Positions 36,553-45,763 are shown, counted from the stretch's first letter. The stretch is 64,000 bases of DNA from Lottiidibacillus patelloidae (GCF_002262935.1 NZ_NPIA01000001.1:62001-126000), one strand, 5' to 3'. A program made the numbers and translations. The notes: generated by a model not told the origin, from the sequence alone.

Positions 36553-37143
36553 TTATGAAACATTAACTCCTAAATAAAATCCTCCTAAAAAGATTGTAAC
36601 AATTAAGATGAAATGAACAATTGCCCATCCAAGTCTGCCAAATTTTAAGTGATTTGCATCAAGTGGACACCTATCTTCTTTTGAGATTATTATGCTTCCA
36701 ATCCATTCGAAAATAAGTACATAAATCCACCACCAAGTATAGGAATCCCAAAGATCCCATTTGAAATTGTATTCAATTATATCGGTATACAATAACCCAA
36801 TTGTTTCGCCTAATACTCCAAGATGAACTATCGCCCAGTAATATGGAATTTTCCAGCTCCATTTTTCTGGGCTAAAACGGACAGAAATTAAGATTAATGC
36901 TGGAAATACGGTAGTTATTGTTGTGAATGGCATAATGCTTATGTTTGGGAATAGTCGGTATGGATAAGAATAAAATCCAACCTTAACAAAGATATAACAT
37001 AAAATATTGCCAACTATTGCACTTAGTATAAAAAGAACTCCATAACGTCTCCAATTAATTTTAAATAAGTAAATAATAATAATAATGCTTAAAAAAATCC
37101 CGGAAATATGTATAAATGATTCAATATTCCAACCTATATTCAT
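36553..37143 (-). CDS. CBO0543 family membrane protein
   Basis: The 196-aa product has about six helices and the aromatic motif KWDLWDSYTWWWIYVLIFEW near residue 140, typical of the CBO0543 group. The ATG at 37141-37143 follows AAAGGAA. It stands alone between the SASP-like gene and the sulfur operon. Function unknown. Confidence 0.7.
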   Translation of the reverse strand: MNIGWNIESFIHISGIFLSIIIIIYLFKINWRRYGVLFILSAIVGNILCYIFVKVGFYSYPYRLFPNISIMPFTTITTVFPALILISVRFSPEKWSWKIPYYWAIVHLGVLGETIGLLYTDIIEYNFKWDLWDSYTWWWIYVLIFEWIGSIIISKEDRCPLDANHLKFGRLGWAIVHFILIVTIFLGGFYLGVNVS

Positions 37144-37283
37144 AATAAATTCCTTTTCTTTTTTATTCAGTTTAAACAAAAAAGGAGAGCTACATACTTA
37201 GATATATCGAAGGAATCTTAGAAAATGTCGCAAGAAAAAAGCAAACGACAAGAGGTAACATTAAATGAAAATAAATAATTTCT

Positions 37284-37299
37284 ATTAGTAAATACTAAT
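37284..37299 (+). promoter_or_regulatory. Palindrome upstream of the sulfur operon, candidate operator
   Basis: ATTAGTA and TACTAAT form a perfect 7-bp inverted repeat around AA. It ends a few bases before the ribosome binding site of the first rhodanese gene. A regulator site is a guess; a short mRNA hairpin over the start region is another reading. Confidence 0.35.
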
Positions 37300-37314
37300 G
37301 GCTGAGGTGATATT

Positions 37315-37620
37315 ATGACAACTATTAAAGAAATTTCTCCACAAGAAGTAGAGAAATTATTAGAGGAAAATAAAGATATATCATTAATTGATGTTCGTGA
37401 GCATGATGAGGTAGCGCAAGGAAAAATAAGTAAAGCTAAGCATATTCCTTTAGGAGAAATTCCTGAAAGGTTAAATGAGCTGCCAAAGGATAAAGAGCAT
37501 ATTATGATTTGTCGTTCTGGTGGAAGAAGTGGTAAGGCTTGTGAATACATGCAAGAACAGGGCTATAAAGTTGTGAATATGACTGGCGGAATGTTGAAGT
37601 GGGAAGGTAAAAAGGAGTAA
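37315..37620 (+). CDS. Single-domain rhodanese
   Basis: The 101-aa protein is one rhodanese domain: SLIDVREHDEVAQGKI, HIPLGEIPERL and the active-site loop MICRSGGRSG with catalytic Cys near residue 65. It carries persulfide sulfur to acceptors. TGAGGTGATATT precedes the ATG. It is the first gene of a four-gene sulfur operon (37315-39759). Confidence 0.92.
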   Translation: MTTIKEISPQEVEKLLEENKDISLIDVREHDEVAQGKISKAKHIPLGEIPERLNELPKDKEHIMICRSGGRSGKACEYMQEQGYKVVNMTGGMLKWEGKKE

Positions 37621-37635
37621 CGAGGAGGCATTGCA

Positions 37636-38199
37636 ATGACAATAACAGCAGATCAAGTATTAGATGCAAAAGGACTAGCTTGCCCAATGCCAATTGTAAA
37701 AACGAAGAAAGCTATTGAACAATTAGAGGCCGGACAAGTATTAGAAGTCCAAGCAACAGATAAAGGTTCGTTGGCTGATATGAAAGGTTGGGCTAATAAT
37801 ACGGGGCACCAATACTTAGGAACGAAAGAAGAAGGCGATGTGTTAAAACATTACCTTCGTAAAGCTAATCCAGATGAAGTTAAAGAGGAAACAAAACATC
37901 CTCACATTACTGATATTAGTGAATTAGAAAGTAAGGTTAGCGGAGGCGCAACATTAATTGACGTCCGTGAGCCGGCAGAATATGCATTTGGACATATTCC
38001 AGGAGCAAAATCAATTCCACTTGGTGAATTGGATGATCGAATAGATGAATTAAACAAGGATGAAGACATACATTTTATTTGTCGGACTGGAAATCGCAGT
38101 GACTTAGCTGCTCAAAAATTAGCTGAAAAAGGTTTTACAAAAGTATGGAACGTAAAACCAGGGATGACAGAGTGGAAAGGCGAAACAAAAAAACTATAA
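37636..38199 (+). CDS. TusA-rhodanese fusion protein (YrkF-like)
   Basis: The 187-aa protein joins an N-terminal TusA domain (residues 1-75, GLACPMPIVKTKKAI with its persulfide Cys near 16) to a C-terminal rhodanese domain (residues 95-187, IDVREPAEYAFGHI and catalytic FICRTGNRS). It should relay sulfane sulfur between the neighbouring rhodanese and the MBL enzyme. The arrangement matches B. subtilis YrkF. AACGAGGAGGCATTGCA precedes the ATG. Confidence 0.92.
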   Translation: MTITADQVLDAKGLACPMPIVKTKKAIEQLEAGQVLEVQATDKGSLADMKGWANNTGHQYLGTKEEGDVLKHYLRKANPDEVKEETKHPHITDISELESKVSGGATLIDVREPAEYAFGHIPGAKSIPLGELDDRIDELNKDEDIHFICRTGNRSDLAAQKLAEKGFTKVWNVKPGMTEWKGETKKL

Positions 38200-38220
38200 A
38201 CATCACAGGAGGCATACTTC

Positions 38221-38616
38221 ATGGGAACTAAAGTAGCAATTATTGCAAGTAACGGTGGAATGTTTGACGCATATAAAGTATTTAACATTGCAACAGCATC
38301 TGCAGCTACAGACGCTGAAGTAGCAATTTTCTTTACATTTGAAGGGTTAAATTTAATTCATAAAGAAGGGCACCAGCAATTACCTATGCCTGCTGGAAAA
38401 GAACATTTTGAGCAAGGATTTAAAGATGCAAATGTACCAACTATTCCTGAATTAGTTCAAATGGCTAAAGAAATGGGCGTTACATTTATTGCTTGTCAAA
38501 TGACAATGGATGTAATGAAGCTTGAAAAAGAACATTTTGTTGATGGCATCGATGTAGGCGGAGCAGTTACATTTTTAGATTTCGCTAAGGATGCAGATGT
38601 AACGCTTACTTTCTAG
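38221..38616 (+). CDS. DsrE/DsrF-like sulfur carrier protein (YrkE-like)
   Basis: The 131-aa protein has the DsrE-like fold: TKVAIIASNGGMFDAYKVFNIATAS, VAIFFTFEGLNLI and MGVTFIACQMTMDVM with the candidate persulfide Cys near residue 97. Family members bind or transfer sulfane sulfur. AGGAGG precedes the ATG. Third gene of the operon. Confidence 0.88.
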   Translation: MGTKVAIIASNGGMFDAYKVFNIATASAATDAEVAIFFTFEGLNLIHKEGHQQLPMPAGKEHFEQGFKDANVPTIPELVQMAKEMGVTFIACQMTMDVMKLEKEHFVDGIDVGGAVTFLDFAKDADVTLTF

Positions 38617-38631
38617 AGAGGAGGTTTTTGT

Positions 38632-39759
38632 TTGAAAGCTTATACTGCGAAAGAAATTGCCCAAAAAGTGATTAATAAAGAGAAGTTTTTTATTTTAGAC
38701 GTACGTAACACAGATGCATTTGATGATTGGAAAATTGAAGGGGATAATGTAGATATTATTAATGTTCCTTATTTTGATTTAATTGAAGGTGTTGATGATA
38801 TTTTAAGTGACCTCCCTAAAGGAAGTGAAATTCTCGTTGTTTGTGCAAAAGAAGGGTCATCAGTATTTGTTGCAGAACAATTAGTCGAAGCGGGAATTGA
38901 AGGTGTTGGTTACTTACAAGGTGGTATGAAAGCTTGGAGTGAACATCTTGAACCAGTAAAAGTAGGCGACTTAAAAGATGGCGGTTCTTTATACCAATTT
39001 GTTCGAATAGGTAAAGGGTGCCTTTCTTACTTCTTAGAGTCGAATGGAGAAGGGCTTATTGTTGACTCTGCTCGTTTGACGGAAAGCTATCTTGAATTTG
39101 CAAAAGAAAATAATGTACAAATAAAATATGTTTTAGATACACACTTACATGCTGACCACATTTCCGGTGGTCGAGAAATTGCTGAAAAAACTGGCGCTGC
39201 TTATTATTTACCACCAAAAGATGCCACTGAAGTAACATTTGAATATAACAAGCTTGAAGAAGGTAATGATATTACAGTTGGTAATACAAAAGTTAAGGTT
39301 CAACCAATTTATTCTCCTGGCCATACAATCGGAAGTACATCATTTATCATCGATGATCAATATTTATTAACTGGAGATATTTTATTTGTTGAGTCAATCG
39401 GTCGTCCTGACTTAGCCGGTAAAGCCGAAGATTGGGTAGGGGACTTAAGAACTACTTTATATAATCGTTATAAGCAATTGTCTGAAGACTTAATTGTTTT
39501 ACCTGCGCACTTTAGTTTTAAGCATGAGCTAGGTGAAGGTGGTCTAGTATCTGCTAAATTGAGTGAACTCTATGCTGGCAATGACGGGCTGAAGGTGGAT
39601 GATGAGGAAGAATTCCGAAAAATGGTGACAGAGCACCTTCCACCACAGCCAAATTCATATCAAGAAATTCGAGAAACTAATATGGGTAAAATATCACCTA
39701 ATGAAGAGGAACAAAGAGAAATGGAAGTTGGACCCAATCGTTGTGCGGTAAAAGGTTAA
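38632..39759 (+). CDS. Rhodanese-metallo-beta-lactamase fusion (YrkH-like, persulfide dioxygenase-type)
   Basis: The 375-aa protein has an N-terminal rhodanese domain (about 1-100; [11 protein letters not shown], loop VVCAKEGSS) and a C-terminal MBL domain with [13 protein letters not shown] near residue 170, [12 protein letters not shown] near 230, LTGDILF and LPAHFS near 290. This mono-iron site set is that of ETHE1-like persulfide dioxygenases, which oxidise glutathione or bacillithiol persulfide to sulfite. The start is TTG 38632 behind AGGAGG. It ends the operon before a terminator. Confidence 0.88.
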   Translation: MKAYTAKEIAQKVINKEKFFILDVRNTDAFDDWKIEGDNVDIINVPYFDLIEGVDDILSDLPKGSEILVVCAKEGSSVFVAEQLVEAGIEGVGYLQGGMKAWSEHLEPVKVGDLKDGGSLYQFVRIGKGCLSYFLESNGEGLIVDSARLTESYLEFAKENNVQIKYVLDTHLHADHISGGREIAEKTGAAYYLPPKDATEVTFEYNKLEEGNDITVGNTKVKVQPIYSPGHTIGSTSFIIDDQYLLTGDILFVESIGRPDLAGKAEDWVGDLRTTLYNRYKQLSEDLIVLPAHFSFKHELGEGGLVSAKLSELYAGNDGLKVDDEEEFRKMVTEHLPPQPNSYQEIRETNMGKISPNEEEQREMEVGPNRCAVKG

Positions 39760-39760
39760 C

Positions 39761-39790
39761 AAGAGAGGTAGTCATGGACTACCTTTTCTT
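39761..39790 (+). terminator. Terminator of the sulfur operon
   Basis: AAGAGAGGTAGTC pairs with GACTACCTTTTCTT around ATG, with one mismatch. Confidence 0.75.
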
Positions 39791-39832
39791 GTGATTAGAG
39801 AAGTAAGTTAAGATGCCGGTACAATACAACGA

Positions 39833-39865
39833 GCCTGTCACCTCATGTTATGTGAGGTGACAGGC
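39833..39865. repeat. 13-bp perfect inverted repeat between convergent genes
   Basis: GCCTGTCACCTCA and TGAGGTGACAGGC surround a 7-base loop. It has no adjacent T run in either direction, so it is not a normal terminator, though its place between converging genes suggests transcript-end function. Confidence 0.75.
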
Positions 39866-39882
39866 ACTTGTATTTAAGCTAT

Positions 39883-40230
39883 TTAGTCTTTACTATAACT
39901 TACATCTTTCGTCGAGTGCATAAATGGAACGCCTTGAGGAGGAATATTTCCTTCTATTAGCTCTTTATTTTCACTCGTATTCCAACCAATGTCATTGGTT
40001 GGATGCACCCACTGATCGCCAGCCATAATAGCTGGGTCCACATCATCGCTCCAATTGTTAAGGGGCGAATTTTCTGAATCATAAAAGCTATCACCAATAA
40101 CCACTCCGTGCTCATTTATAAAAGGCTCTTGCATTTCGATATTTGCATTTTTAAATGATGGAGAGTTAATTTGGTGTGGTATCGTACCATCTAAAATTGG
40201 CGAATTTGACTTTGTACTTTTCTTTTTCAT
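39883..40230 (-). CDS. DUF3905-like protein
   Basis: The 115-aa hydrophilic protein has the block AGDQWVHPTNDIGWNTSENK near residue 70 and GVPFMHSTKDVSYSKD at its end, which match the DUF3905 group of spore formers as I recall it. There is no signal peptide or membrane segment. The ATG at 40228-40230 follows TGAGGTGAT. It lies downstream of the GMC operon and may be its last gene. Function unknown. Confidence 0.65.
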   Translation of the reverse strand: MKKKSTKSNSPILDGTIPHQINSPSFKNANIEMQEPFINEHGVVIGDSFYDSENSPLNNWSDDVDPAIMAGDQWVHPTNDIGWNTSENKELIEGNIPPQGVPFMHSTKDVSYSKD

Positions 40231-40297
40231 CGCGATCACCTCATTTTTTCGGTGTTCATTAAAAGTATGCCCAACGTAATCATTCTTATGTAACCTG

Positions 40298-41869
40298 CTA
40301 TGATGATAAGTTTCCCCGTTTCGCTTCAGTAGCAATAAATTCTGCAGTCCGAAGAGCTAGTGCATAAGCAGTTAAAGTTGGATTAGCAGAAGGTGCAGTG
40401 ACATAAGTAGGTGTACCGACGATAAAAAGGTTTTTAATATCATGTGTTTGTCCATAGCTGTTTACTACGGATGTAGTTGGATCATTGCCCATGCGACACC
40501 CTCCCATTAAATGAGCAATTCCTTTTAAATGATATAACGGCTTTCCGCCAGCTGCCCGCCCTATTTCACTCAGCACTTCTTTTGCATCTTCACGTATTTT
40601 TAAATCGTTTTCGTGAAATGAAAAGTGTACTTCTGGAACTGGTAATCCATATTGATCTTTATCGATGCTGTGTAACTTTACAAAATTTTGTTCTTGTGCT
40701 AAAACCTCGCCGAGCATAGCAAATCCACCAAAATAATTGTAATCGAGCATCCGCTCTCGTAATGTTTCGCCAAAACAGGAAGAATCATTGTCAAAGAACA
40801 TATTTGCTAATTTTACTGGCCTTGAACCGTAAGAATTCATTAAAAATCCTCTTGCGTACCCCTTTTTCTTACCTCGTTCATAAGGATCCAACGTCAATGC
40901 TTGAACTGGATTTCCACGATACATCCTTATTTCTTCATTAAATTTAACAATCATTTGATCGTTCGTATTAGTTATAAGGTACTTACCAACAAGTCCACTT
41001 GAATTGGCTATCCCATTAGGATAATTAGCATTAGCTGAATTTAATAATAGTCGGGGTGTTTCTATCGCATAAGATGCTAAAATAACTACTTTTGCAGCTA
41101 AAAATTTCTCGATGCCATTGTCCAAGTATTCGACGCCTTTTACATGGCCTTTCTTTGTAGATACAACTTGTGTCACCATTGCATTAGCAATTACTTCTGC
41201 TCCGTTTTTCATTGCTTCAGGTACAAATGTATTTAATGGTGTCGTTTTTGAGTCAGGCATACATCCTTCTTCGCAAAATCCTCTGTTAATACAAGGTTCT
41301 CTGTTGTTATGAGGTGCAGACAGAATAGCTAAAGGGGAAACGCTATGTTGCAAGCCAATATTTTCGCAGCCCTCGCGAAATTTTAAAGTGTTATTACTTA
41401 AATCATGATGCTGTGGCATAGGATAAGGTCCTCCGTAAGGTTTCCAAGGGAAATCATTTGGACCAGAAAGTTGTAAAACCTTTTCCATCCGATCATAAAA
41501 TGGAGCTAATTCATCATATGTAATTGGCCAATCCTCTCCGACACCTTCGATACTCTTTGTTCTAAAGTCCGAATGATGAAAGCGGAGAAGCTGAGCAGTA
41601 TAGTGAACGGCACTTCCACCGACACCTTTTCCAGAGTTGCTTCGCGATAAATTAATCGGATCATTTCCTAGACTTATTCTTGGATCATTCCAATATAATT
41701 TCTCCATTTCTAATTCATCTGAAGAAAAGTCGCGCTTTGGCTCGCGCATAGGACCAGCATCCAGGCATGTTACAGAGAAACCAGCCTTACTTAGTTCAGC
41801 TGCTATTACACTGCCTGACGCACCCATTCCGACAATGCAAAAGTCAACTTCATTCTTCTTTTTTGTCAT
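40298..41869 (-). CDS. GMC family oxidoreductase
   Basis: The 523-aa flavoenzyme has the FAD-binding GMGASGSVIAAELSKAG near residue 14, GKGVGGSAVHYTAQ near 95, a cysteine-rich stretch REPCINRGFCEEGC near 225 and the C-terminal HLMGGCRMG...NLFIVGTPTYVTAPSANPTLT block. The cysteines and the subunit-3 neighbour place it with membrane-bound gluconate/fructose dehydrogenase-type large subunits. The ATG at 41867-41869 follows GGGAGG; the longer frame is upstream overlap. Its substrate is unknown. Confidence 0.88.
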   Translation of the reverse strand: MTKKKNEVDFCIVGMGASGSVIAAELSKAGFSVTCLDAGPMREPKRDFSSDELEMEKLYWNDPRISLGNDPINLSRSNSGKGVGGSAVHYTAQLLRFHHSDFRTKSIEGVGEDWPITYDELAPFYDRMEKVLQLSGPNDFPWKPYGGPYPMPQHHDLSNNTLKFREGCENIGLQHSVSPLAILSAPHNNREPCINRGFCEEGCMPDSKTTPLNTFVPEAMKNGAEVIANAMVTQVVSTKKGHVKGVEYLDNGIEKFLAAKVVILASYAIETPRLLLNSANANYPNGIANSSGLVGKYLITNTNDQMIVKFNEEIRMYRGNPVQALTLDPYERGKKKGYARGFLMNSYGSRPVKLANMFFDNDSSCFGETLRERMLDYNYFGGFAMLGEVLAQEQNFVKLHSIDKDQYGLPVPEVHFSFHENDLKIREDAKEVLSEIGRAAGGKPLYHLKGIAHLMGGCRMGNDPTTSVVNSYGQTHDIKNLFIVGTPTYVTAPSANPTLTAYALALRTAEFIATEAKRGNLSS

Positions 41870-42458
41870 TACGCTTTGCCTCCCAAGAATCAAATTGCTC
41901 CGGTCCAAATGCATAGTATCCCCTTGGATATGCAGGTCCACCATAACCAATATCAGACCAAATGGAGGGGTCAGAATAAACTATAGGGATTAGCTCTTTT
42001 AGTAGGGTTTTAAAAAATAGTTGTGGAGAAACTTTTTCCCATATATTTAAATAGCCTAAATTTTTTTGAATGTCTTTTATTACTATCTTTTGCGTATCTT
42101 CAGAAAGCTTGGAGAAGATGGTTTCATGTTGGCTATAAATTTGTTTTTGAATATTTTCTAAGCCGATATGAACGATTTGCAGTTTTTTATATTTACTACC
42201 TATCGGGTAGCCAATTACTTTTCCATTTGCACAGCGATTTTCAAATAATGTAATTACATCTATTGATAATTCACCTAAATGTGATGGAAAAAGAAGAGGA
42301 AGAAGGGATAGCAATAACTCTTTTTCTTCATTAGAGAAGTATTTTTCTCGGTTAGGATTTGTGCGATTATTAATAACTTGCTGAGTAACAACGTCCCAAT
42401 TTTCCTTTTCTGTTAGAACATCAAAAGAGGGATAGTGTGATTGTTTAGGATGGTCCAT
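41850..42458 (-). CDS. Gluconate 2-dehydrogenase subunit 3 family protein
   Basis: The 202-aa protein has the subunit-3 helix-rich layout (FSNEEKELLLSLLPLLFPSHL near residue 40 and GYGGPAYPRGYYAFGPEQFDSWEAK at the end). It overlaps the GMC gene by 20 bases. No Tat-type signal is visible, unlike proteobacterial subunit 3. It likely chaperones or anchors the GMC subunit. Confidence 0.82.
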   Translation of the reverse strand: MDHPKQSHYPSFDVLTEKENWDVVTQQVINNRTNPNREKYFSNEEKELLLSLLPLLFPSHLGELSIDVITLFENRCANGKVIGYPIGSKYKKLQIVHIGLENIQKQIYSQHETIFSKLSEDTQKIVIKDIQKNLGYLNIWEKVSPQLFFKTLLKELIPIVYSDPSIWSDIGYGGPAYPRGYYAFGPEQFDSWEAKRNDKKEE

Positions 42459-42474
42459 TTTTCATACTCCTTTT

Positions 42475-42870
42475 TTAATACCACAATAAAAGTAGTTGGA
42501 TAACTCCAAAAGATGCGATAGTAAATGGTAAGACAAAAGGTGGTCCACTCATAACATTTTCCATTTTAAATCCACCTGTTCGCTGTTTTATTGCTGAAAT
42601 ATGTAATAGGCCACCGTATATTCCCGCGATAATTGCTACTGCCGACAAAAGTGTATGGAGTAAACCTAGCCATTCAGTAGTAAAAAGTGCTAAAAATGTA
42701 GCAACAATACCGAAAATAGGTAGGGCGATAACAGGTATCCACATTTGCCATTTATGAAATTTTCCTCGCCAATGCCATACAGTTACTTGTAACCATAACA
42801 TTACATATCCAATTCCCAGAATTAACGTTAGTAATCGCGCCAATGACCAATCATCCCAACCTAGTAGCAT
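42475..42870 (-). CDS. Four-helix membrane protein of the GMC operon
   Basis: The 131-aa product has four membrane helices (LLTLILGIGYVMLWLQVTVW; WIPVIALPIFGIVATFLAL; LLSAVAIIAGIYGGLLH; FTIASFGVIQLLLLWY) and a few conserved-looking Trp and His residues. It is the first gene of the operon and overlaps nothing; the subunit-3 gene starts 16 bases later. It may anchor the dehydrogenase or carry electrons, but no cytochrome motif (CxxCH) is present. Confidence 0.65.
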   Translation of the reverse strand: MLLGWDDWSLARLLTLILGIGYVMLWLQVTVWHWRGKFHKWQMWIPVIALPIFGIVATFLALFTTEWLGLLHTLLSAVAIIAGIYGGLLHISAIKQRTGGFKMENVMSGPPFVLPFTIASFGVIQLLLLWY

Positions 42871-43006
42871 GTAAGTTTCCTCCTTTAAATTATCTTTTGT
42901 TAATTTGTGGTTAATAGATGTAAATTATTCCTGTTTAACTCATTGAATGAAAGGAGTATTAGGAGAAAACCTATAGATATCTATAATGAAAAAAAGGATG
43001 ATAGGA

Positions 43007-43729
43007 ATGGATGAATCAATTGTTGCAATCGTTAGGGCATTTATTACTTTCTTTTCCTTACTGATTTATACAAGAATGCTTGGGAAACAACAAATTGGCA
43101 ACTTAACATTTTTTGATTATATTAATGGCATTACAATCGGCTCTATTGCTTCGAGTGTCGCTACCGATCTTTCTTCTAAAGCATGGGTACATTGGATAGG
43201 CTTAACTACTTTTGTATTAATTACATTTCTGTTTCAATTCATTACTTTAAAAAGTCATTTGTTTGCCAAAGTTATTGATTCGGAACCAATTGTTGTCATT
43301 CAAGATGGGAAAATATTAGAAAGTAATTTAAAGAAATTAAGAGTGAAATGTGATGAATTATTCATGTTACTTCGCATGAAAGGCATTTTTGATGTGACTA
43401 CAGTAGAATTTGGGATATTAGAAGGAAACGGTCATTTGTCGGTATTAGTTTATGGAGAAGAACAACCAGTGAGAAGAAAAGATTTAAATATAGAAATTCA
43501 AAAGCATTCGTTAACAACGACGTTAATCTTAAATGGCTCTATTATAAAAAAAAATTTAGTTAACCTGAAAAAAGACGAGAAATGGTTGAATGAACAATTA
43601 AGCAAAAGAGGGATTACTGATATAGAAGAAATATCTTTTGCAATGATTTTACCAAATGGTAGGCTTTATATAGATAAAACAGATGACCACTTAACAGAGA
43701 CCAACAGTGATTTTGATGGAAGGGTGTAA
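43007..43729 (+). CDS. DUF421 family membrane protein
   Basis: The 240-aa product has three N-terminal helices (VAIVRAFITFFSLLIYTRMLGKQ; FFDYINGITIGSIAS; IGLTTFVLITFLFQFITL) and the soluble DUF421 domain (VIDSEPIVVIQDGKIL...LLRMKGIFDVTTVEFGILEGNG). B. subtilis relatives are YetF, YrbG and YkjA, linked to the spore. ATG 43007 follows AAAGGATG; ATG 42986 has no ribosome binding site. The following DUF4363 gene is the usual partner. Confidence 0.82.
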   Translation: MDESIVAIVRAFITFFSLLIYTRMLGKQQIGNLTFFDYINGITIGSIASSVATDLSSKAWVHWIGLTTFVLITFLFQFITLKSHLFAKVIDSEPIVVIQDGKILESNLKKLRVKCDELFMLLRMKGIFDVTTVEFGILEGNGHLSVLVYGEEQPVRRKDLNIEIQKHSLTTTLILNGSIIKKNLVNLKKDEKWLNEQLSKRGITDIEEISFAMILPNGRLYIDKTDDHLTETNSDFDGRV

Positions 43730-43736
43730 GTATGAA

Positions 43737-44108
43737 ATGAAGTCAAAAGCGAGCTGGTTATATTTTGTAATTCCTATAATTCTTTTAGGGGTAAGTATCT
43801 TCATTATGACTTCGGGTTATTGGTGGAAAATGACTGACGAAAGTAATGAAATAATAGCTCTTGTAAACGAGATAGAAGAATTAGTTCTTGAGGGAAAATG
43901 GGTAGATGCTGACAATAAAATTTTAAAAACTTCAAAAGTTTGGGAGAAAAATATTCGAATTATCCAGTATGGGGTTGAGCGAGATCGCATTTTTGAAATA
44001 GATGAGACGCTAGCTAAAATGAAAGGAGCAATAAAGACTAAAGATAAATCCAGTGTGATACAAGAAGTTCATGTTTTTTATAAGATTTGGGATGACTTAG
44101 GTTATTAA
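43737..44108 (+). CDS. DUF4363 family protein
   Basis: The 123-aa protein has one N-terminal membrane helix (residues 7-25, WLYFVIPIILLGVSIFIM) and a helical outer domain (IIALVNEIEELVLEGKW...WEKNIRIIQYGVERDRI) of the DUF4363 type, which usually follows DUF421. ATG 43737 is the best-supported start (GGAAGGG upstream); ATG 43716 is possible. The role is unknown. Confidence 0.7.
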   Translation: MKSKASWLYFVIPIILLGVSIFIMTSGYWWKMTDESNEIIALVNEIEELVLEGKWVDADNKILKTSKVWEKNIRIIQYGVERDRIFEIDETLAKMKGAIKTKDKSSVIQEVHVFYKIWDDLGY

Positions 44109-44199
44109 TTCTTTAGTTAGGAACAACCATTGCATGTTATGATTTTTGATGATACGCTAAATGAATAAAATTGGAAGTGAAATTTAAAGGTAGGATTTT

Positions 44200-45555
44200 A
44201 TGGAAAAAAAACTAGCGCTGCTTAAACGAAAGCAGCTATCGTCTTTTCAATTAATAGTGTTTTTTTATTTTAGTGCAATATTGATTTCAACTACATTGTT
44301 AAGTTTACCTATAGCCCATAAACCAGAAATAAAGTTATCATTTATTGATGCGTTATATACTGCTGTAAGCGCTGTTAGTGTTACAGGATTAACAGTAGTA
44401 TCTACAGCCGACACGTTTAGTATGGTTGGGACATTAATGCTTGCGTTTATCCTCCAAATTGGTGGGATTGGCATAATGACATTAGGAACATTTATATGGA
44501 TTATCTTAGGTAAAAAAATAGGGCTAAAAGAGAGACAATTAATAATGACTGATCAAAACCAATCATCATTGTCTGGTCTAGTCAATTTAATTCGATCAAT
44601 ACTAGGACTAATCTTAATTATTGAAGCTATTGGCACGTTAGTTTTAGGAATCCACTTTTTAAAATATTTTTCTACATGGCAAGAGGCTTTTTATAACGGC
44701 TTTTTTGCTGCAGTTAGTGCAACTACTAATGCTGGCTTTGATATAACGGGATCTTCTTTAGTCCCATTTGCAAATGATTATTTCGTTCAATTTATTGTAA
44801 TTATATTAATGATACTAGGAGCTATTGGATTCCCAGTATTAATAGAATTAAAAGAATTCTTAACAAGAAAAAATGATTCATATTTCCGTTTTTCTTTATT
44901 TACTAAGATTACAACTGTTACTTTTTTTGGTATGACAATTGTTGGAGTAGTATTAATTATCTTACTTGATTATACGAACTTCTTCGCAGATAAATCTTGG
45001 CACGAAGCACTCTTTTATGCATTATTTCAAAGTGTGACAACGAGAAGTGGTGGATTGTCTACGATGGATATGAATGAATTTACAAACGGGACATTACTTG
45101 TATTAAGTTTAATGATGTTTATAGGTGCATCTCCGAGTAGTGTTGGTGGGGGAATTCGAACAACCACCTTCGCAATAGTTTTACTTGGAATCTTGTTTTT
45201 TGCAAAAGGAAAAACTTCAGTAAAAGTCTTTAAAAAAGAAATTTATCCAGATGATGTAACACGCGCTTTTGTAGTCGTGTGTGTTGCTATAATTATTTGG
45301 AGTATTTCAATTATTTTATTGTCAGCGACTGAATCACAGCCATTACTTGCAATAATTTTTGAAGTGAGCTCCGCATTCGGAACTTGTGGACTGTCGATGG
45401 GCATTACCCCGGAGCTTTCAACTTTTGGAAAGATTTTAAGTATGATGCTCATGTTTATTGGAAGAGTTGGTATCTTAACTTTCCTATTCCTAATCCGCGG
45501 AAAAGTAATTAAAGAAAATTTCCATTATCCTAAGGAAAGAGTAATTATAGGTTAG
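44200..45555 (+). CDS. KtrB/KtrD-type potassium transporter membrane subunit
   Basis: The 451-aa product belongs to the Trk/Ktr channel group with four pore repeats: VSAVSVTGLTVV near residue 68, ATTNAGFDITG near 182, TTRSGGLSTMD near 285 and FGTCGLSMGIT near 395, each holding the selectivity-filter glycine. The length matches B. subtilis KtrD. No KtrA/KtrC RCK regulatory gene is next to it, so the partner must lie elsewhere. AAAGGTAGG precedes the ATG. Confidence 0.9.
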   Translation: MEKKLALLKRKQLSSFQLIVFFYFSAILISTTLLSLPIAHKPEIKLSFIDALYTAVSAVSVTGLTVVSTADTFSMVGTLMLAFILQIGGIGIMTLGTFIWIILGKKIGLKERQLIMTDQNQSSLSGLVNLIRSILGLILIIEAIGTLVLGIHFLKYFSTWQEAFYNGFFAAVSATTNAGFDITGSSLVPFANDYFVQFIVIILMILGAIGFPVLIELKEFLTRKNDSYFRFSLFTKITTVTFFGMTIVGVVLIILLDYTNFFADKSWHEALFYALFQSVTTRSGGLSTMDMNEFTNGTLLVLSLMMFIGASPSSVGGGIRTTTFAIVLLGILFFAKGKTSVKVFKKEIYPDDVTRAFVVVCVAIIIWSISIILLSATESQPLLAIIFEVSSAFGTCGLSMGITPELSTFGKILSMMLMFIGRVGILTFLFLIRGKVIKENFHYPKERVIIG

Positions 45556-45586
45556 AAAACGTCTGCTTTTGCAGACGTTTTTATTT
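45556..45586 (+). terminator. Rho-independent terminator
   Basis: AAACGTCTGC pairs with GCAGACGTTT across TTTT, followed by a T run. Confidence 0.88.
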
Positions 45587-45711
45587 TGAAAATATTTAAT
45601 ATTTATGAACGTAATACTATATAAAGATGGCTATTTTCTTGTGAAATTAGCATCTTAGATAATTGGAAATTAACTTGTTTTATTTTTCTATTAATTGGTA
45701 AAGTTTTTTTT

Positions 45712-45740
45712 ACATAAGAAAAGCAAAAAGATACACAATA
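45712..45740 (+). promoter_or_regulatory. Possible forespore (sigma-G/F) promoter of the SASP gene
   Basis: ACATA at 45712 and CACAATA at 45734 are spaced by 17 bases, near the sigma-G/F consensus for a gene class that is expressed in the forespore. Each box has a mismatch, so this is weak. Confidence 0.3.
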
Positions 45741-45763
45741 GATAGTACAAGGAGGTGATATCC

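Noticed and set aside
36363-36563. 66-codon minus frame opposite the small hydrophilic gene
   Set aside because: The plus frame has GGGAGG, a matching terminator and a sensible composition; the minus frame has none of these.
45243-45452. Minus frames inside the Ktr gene
   Set aside because: Codon-bias shadows of a clear transporter gene.
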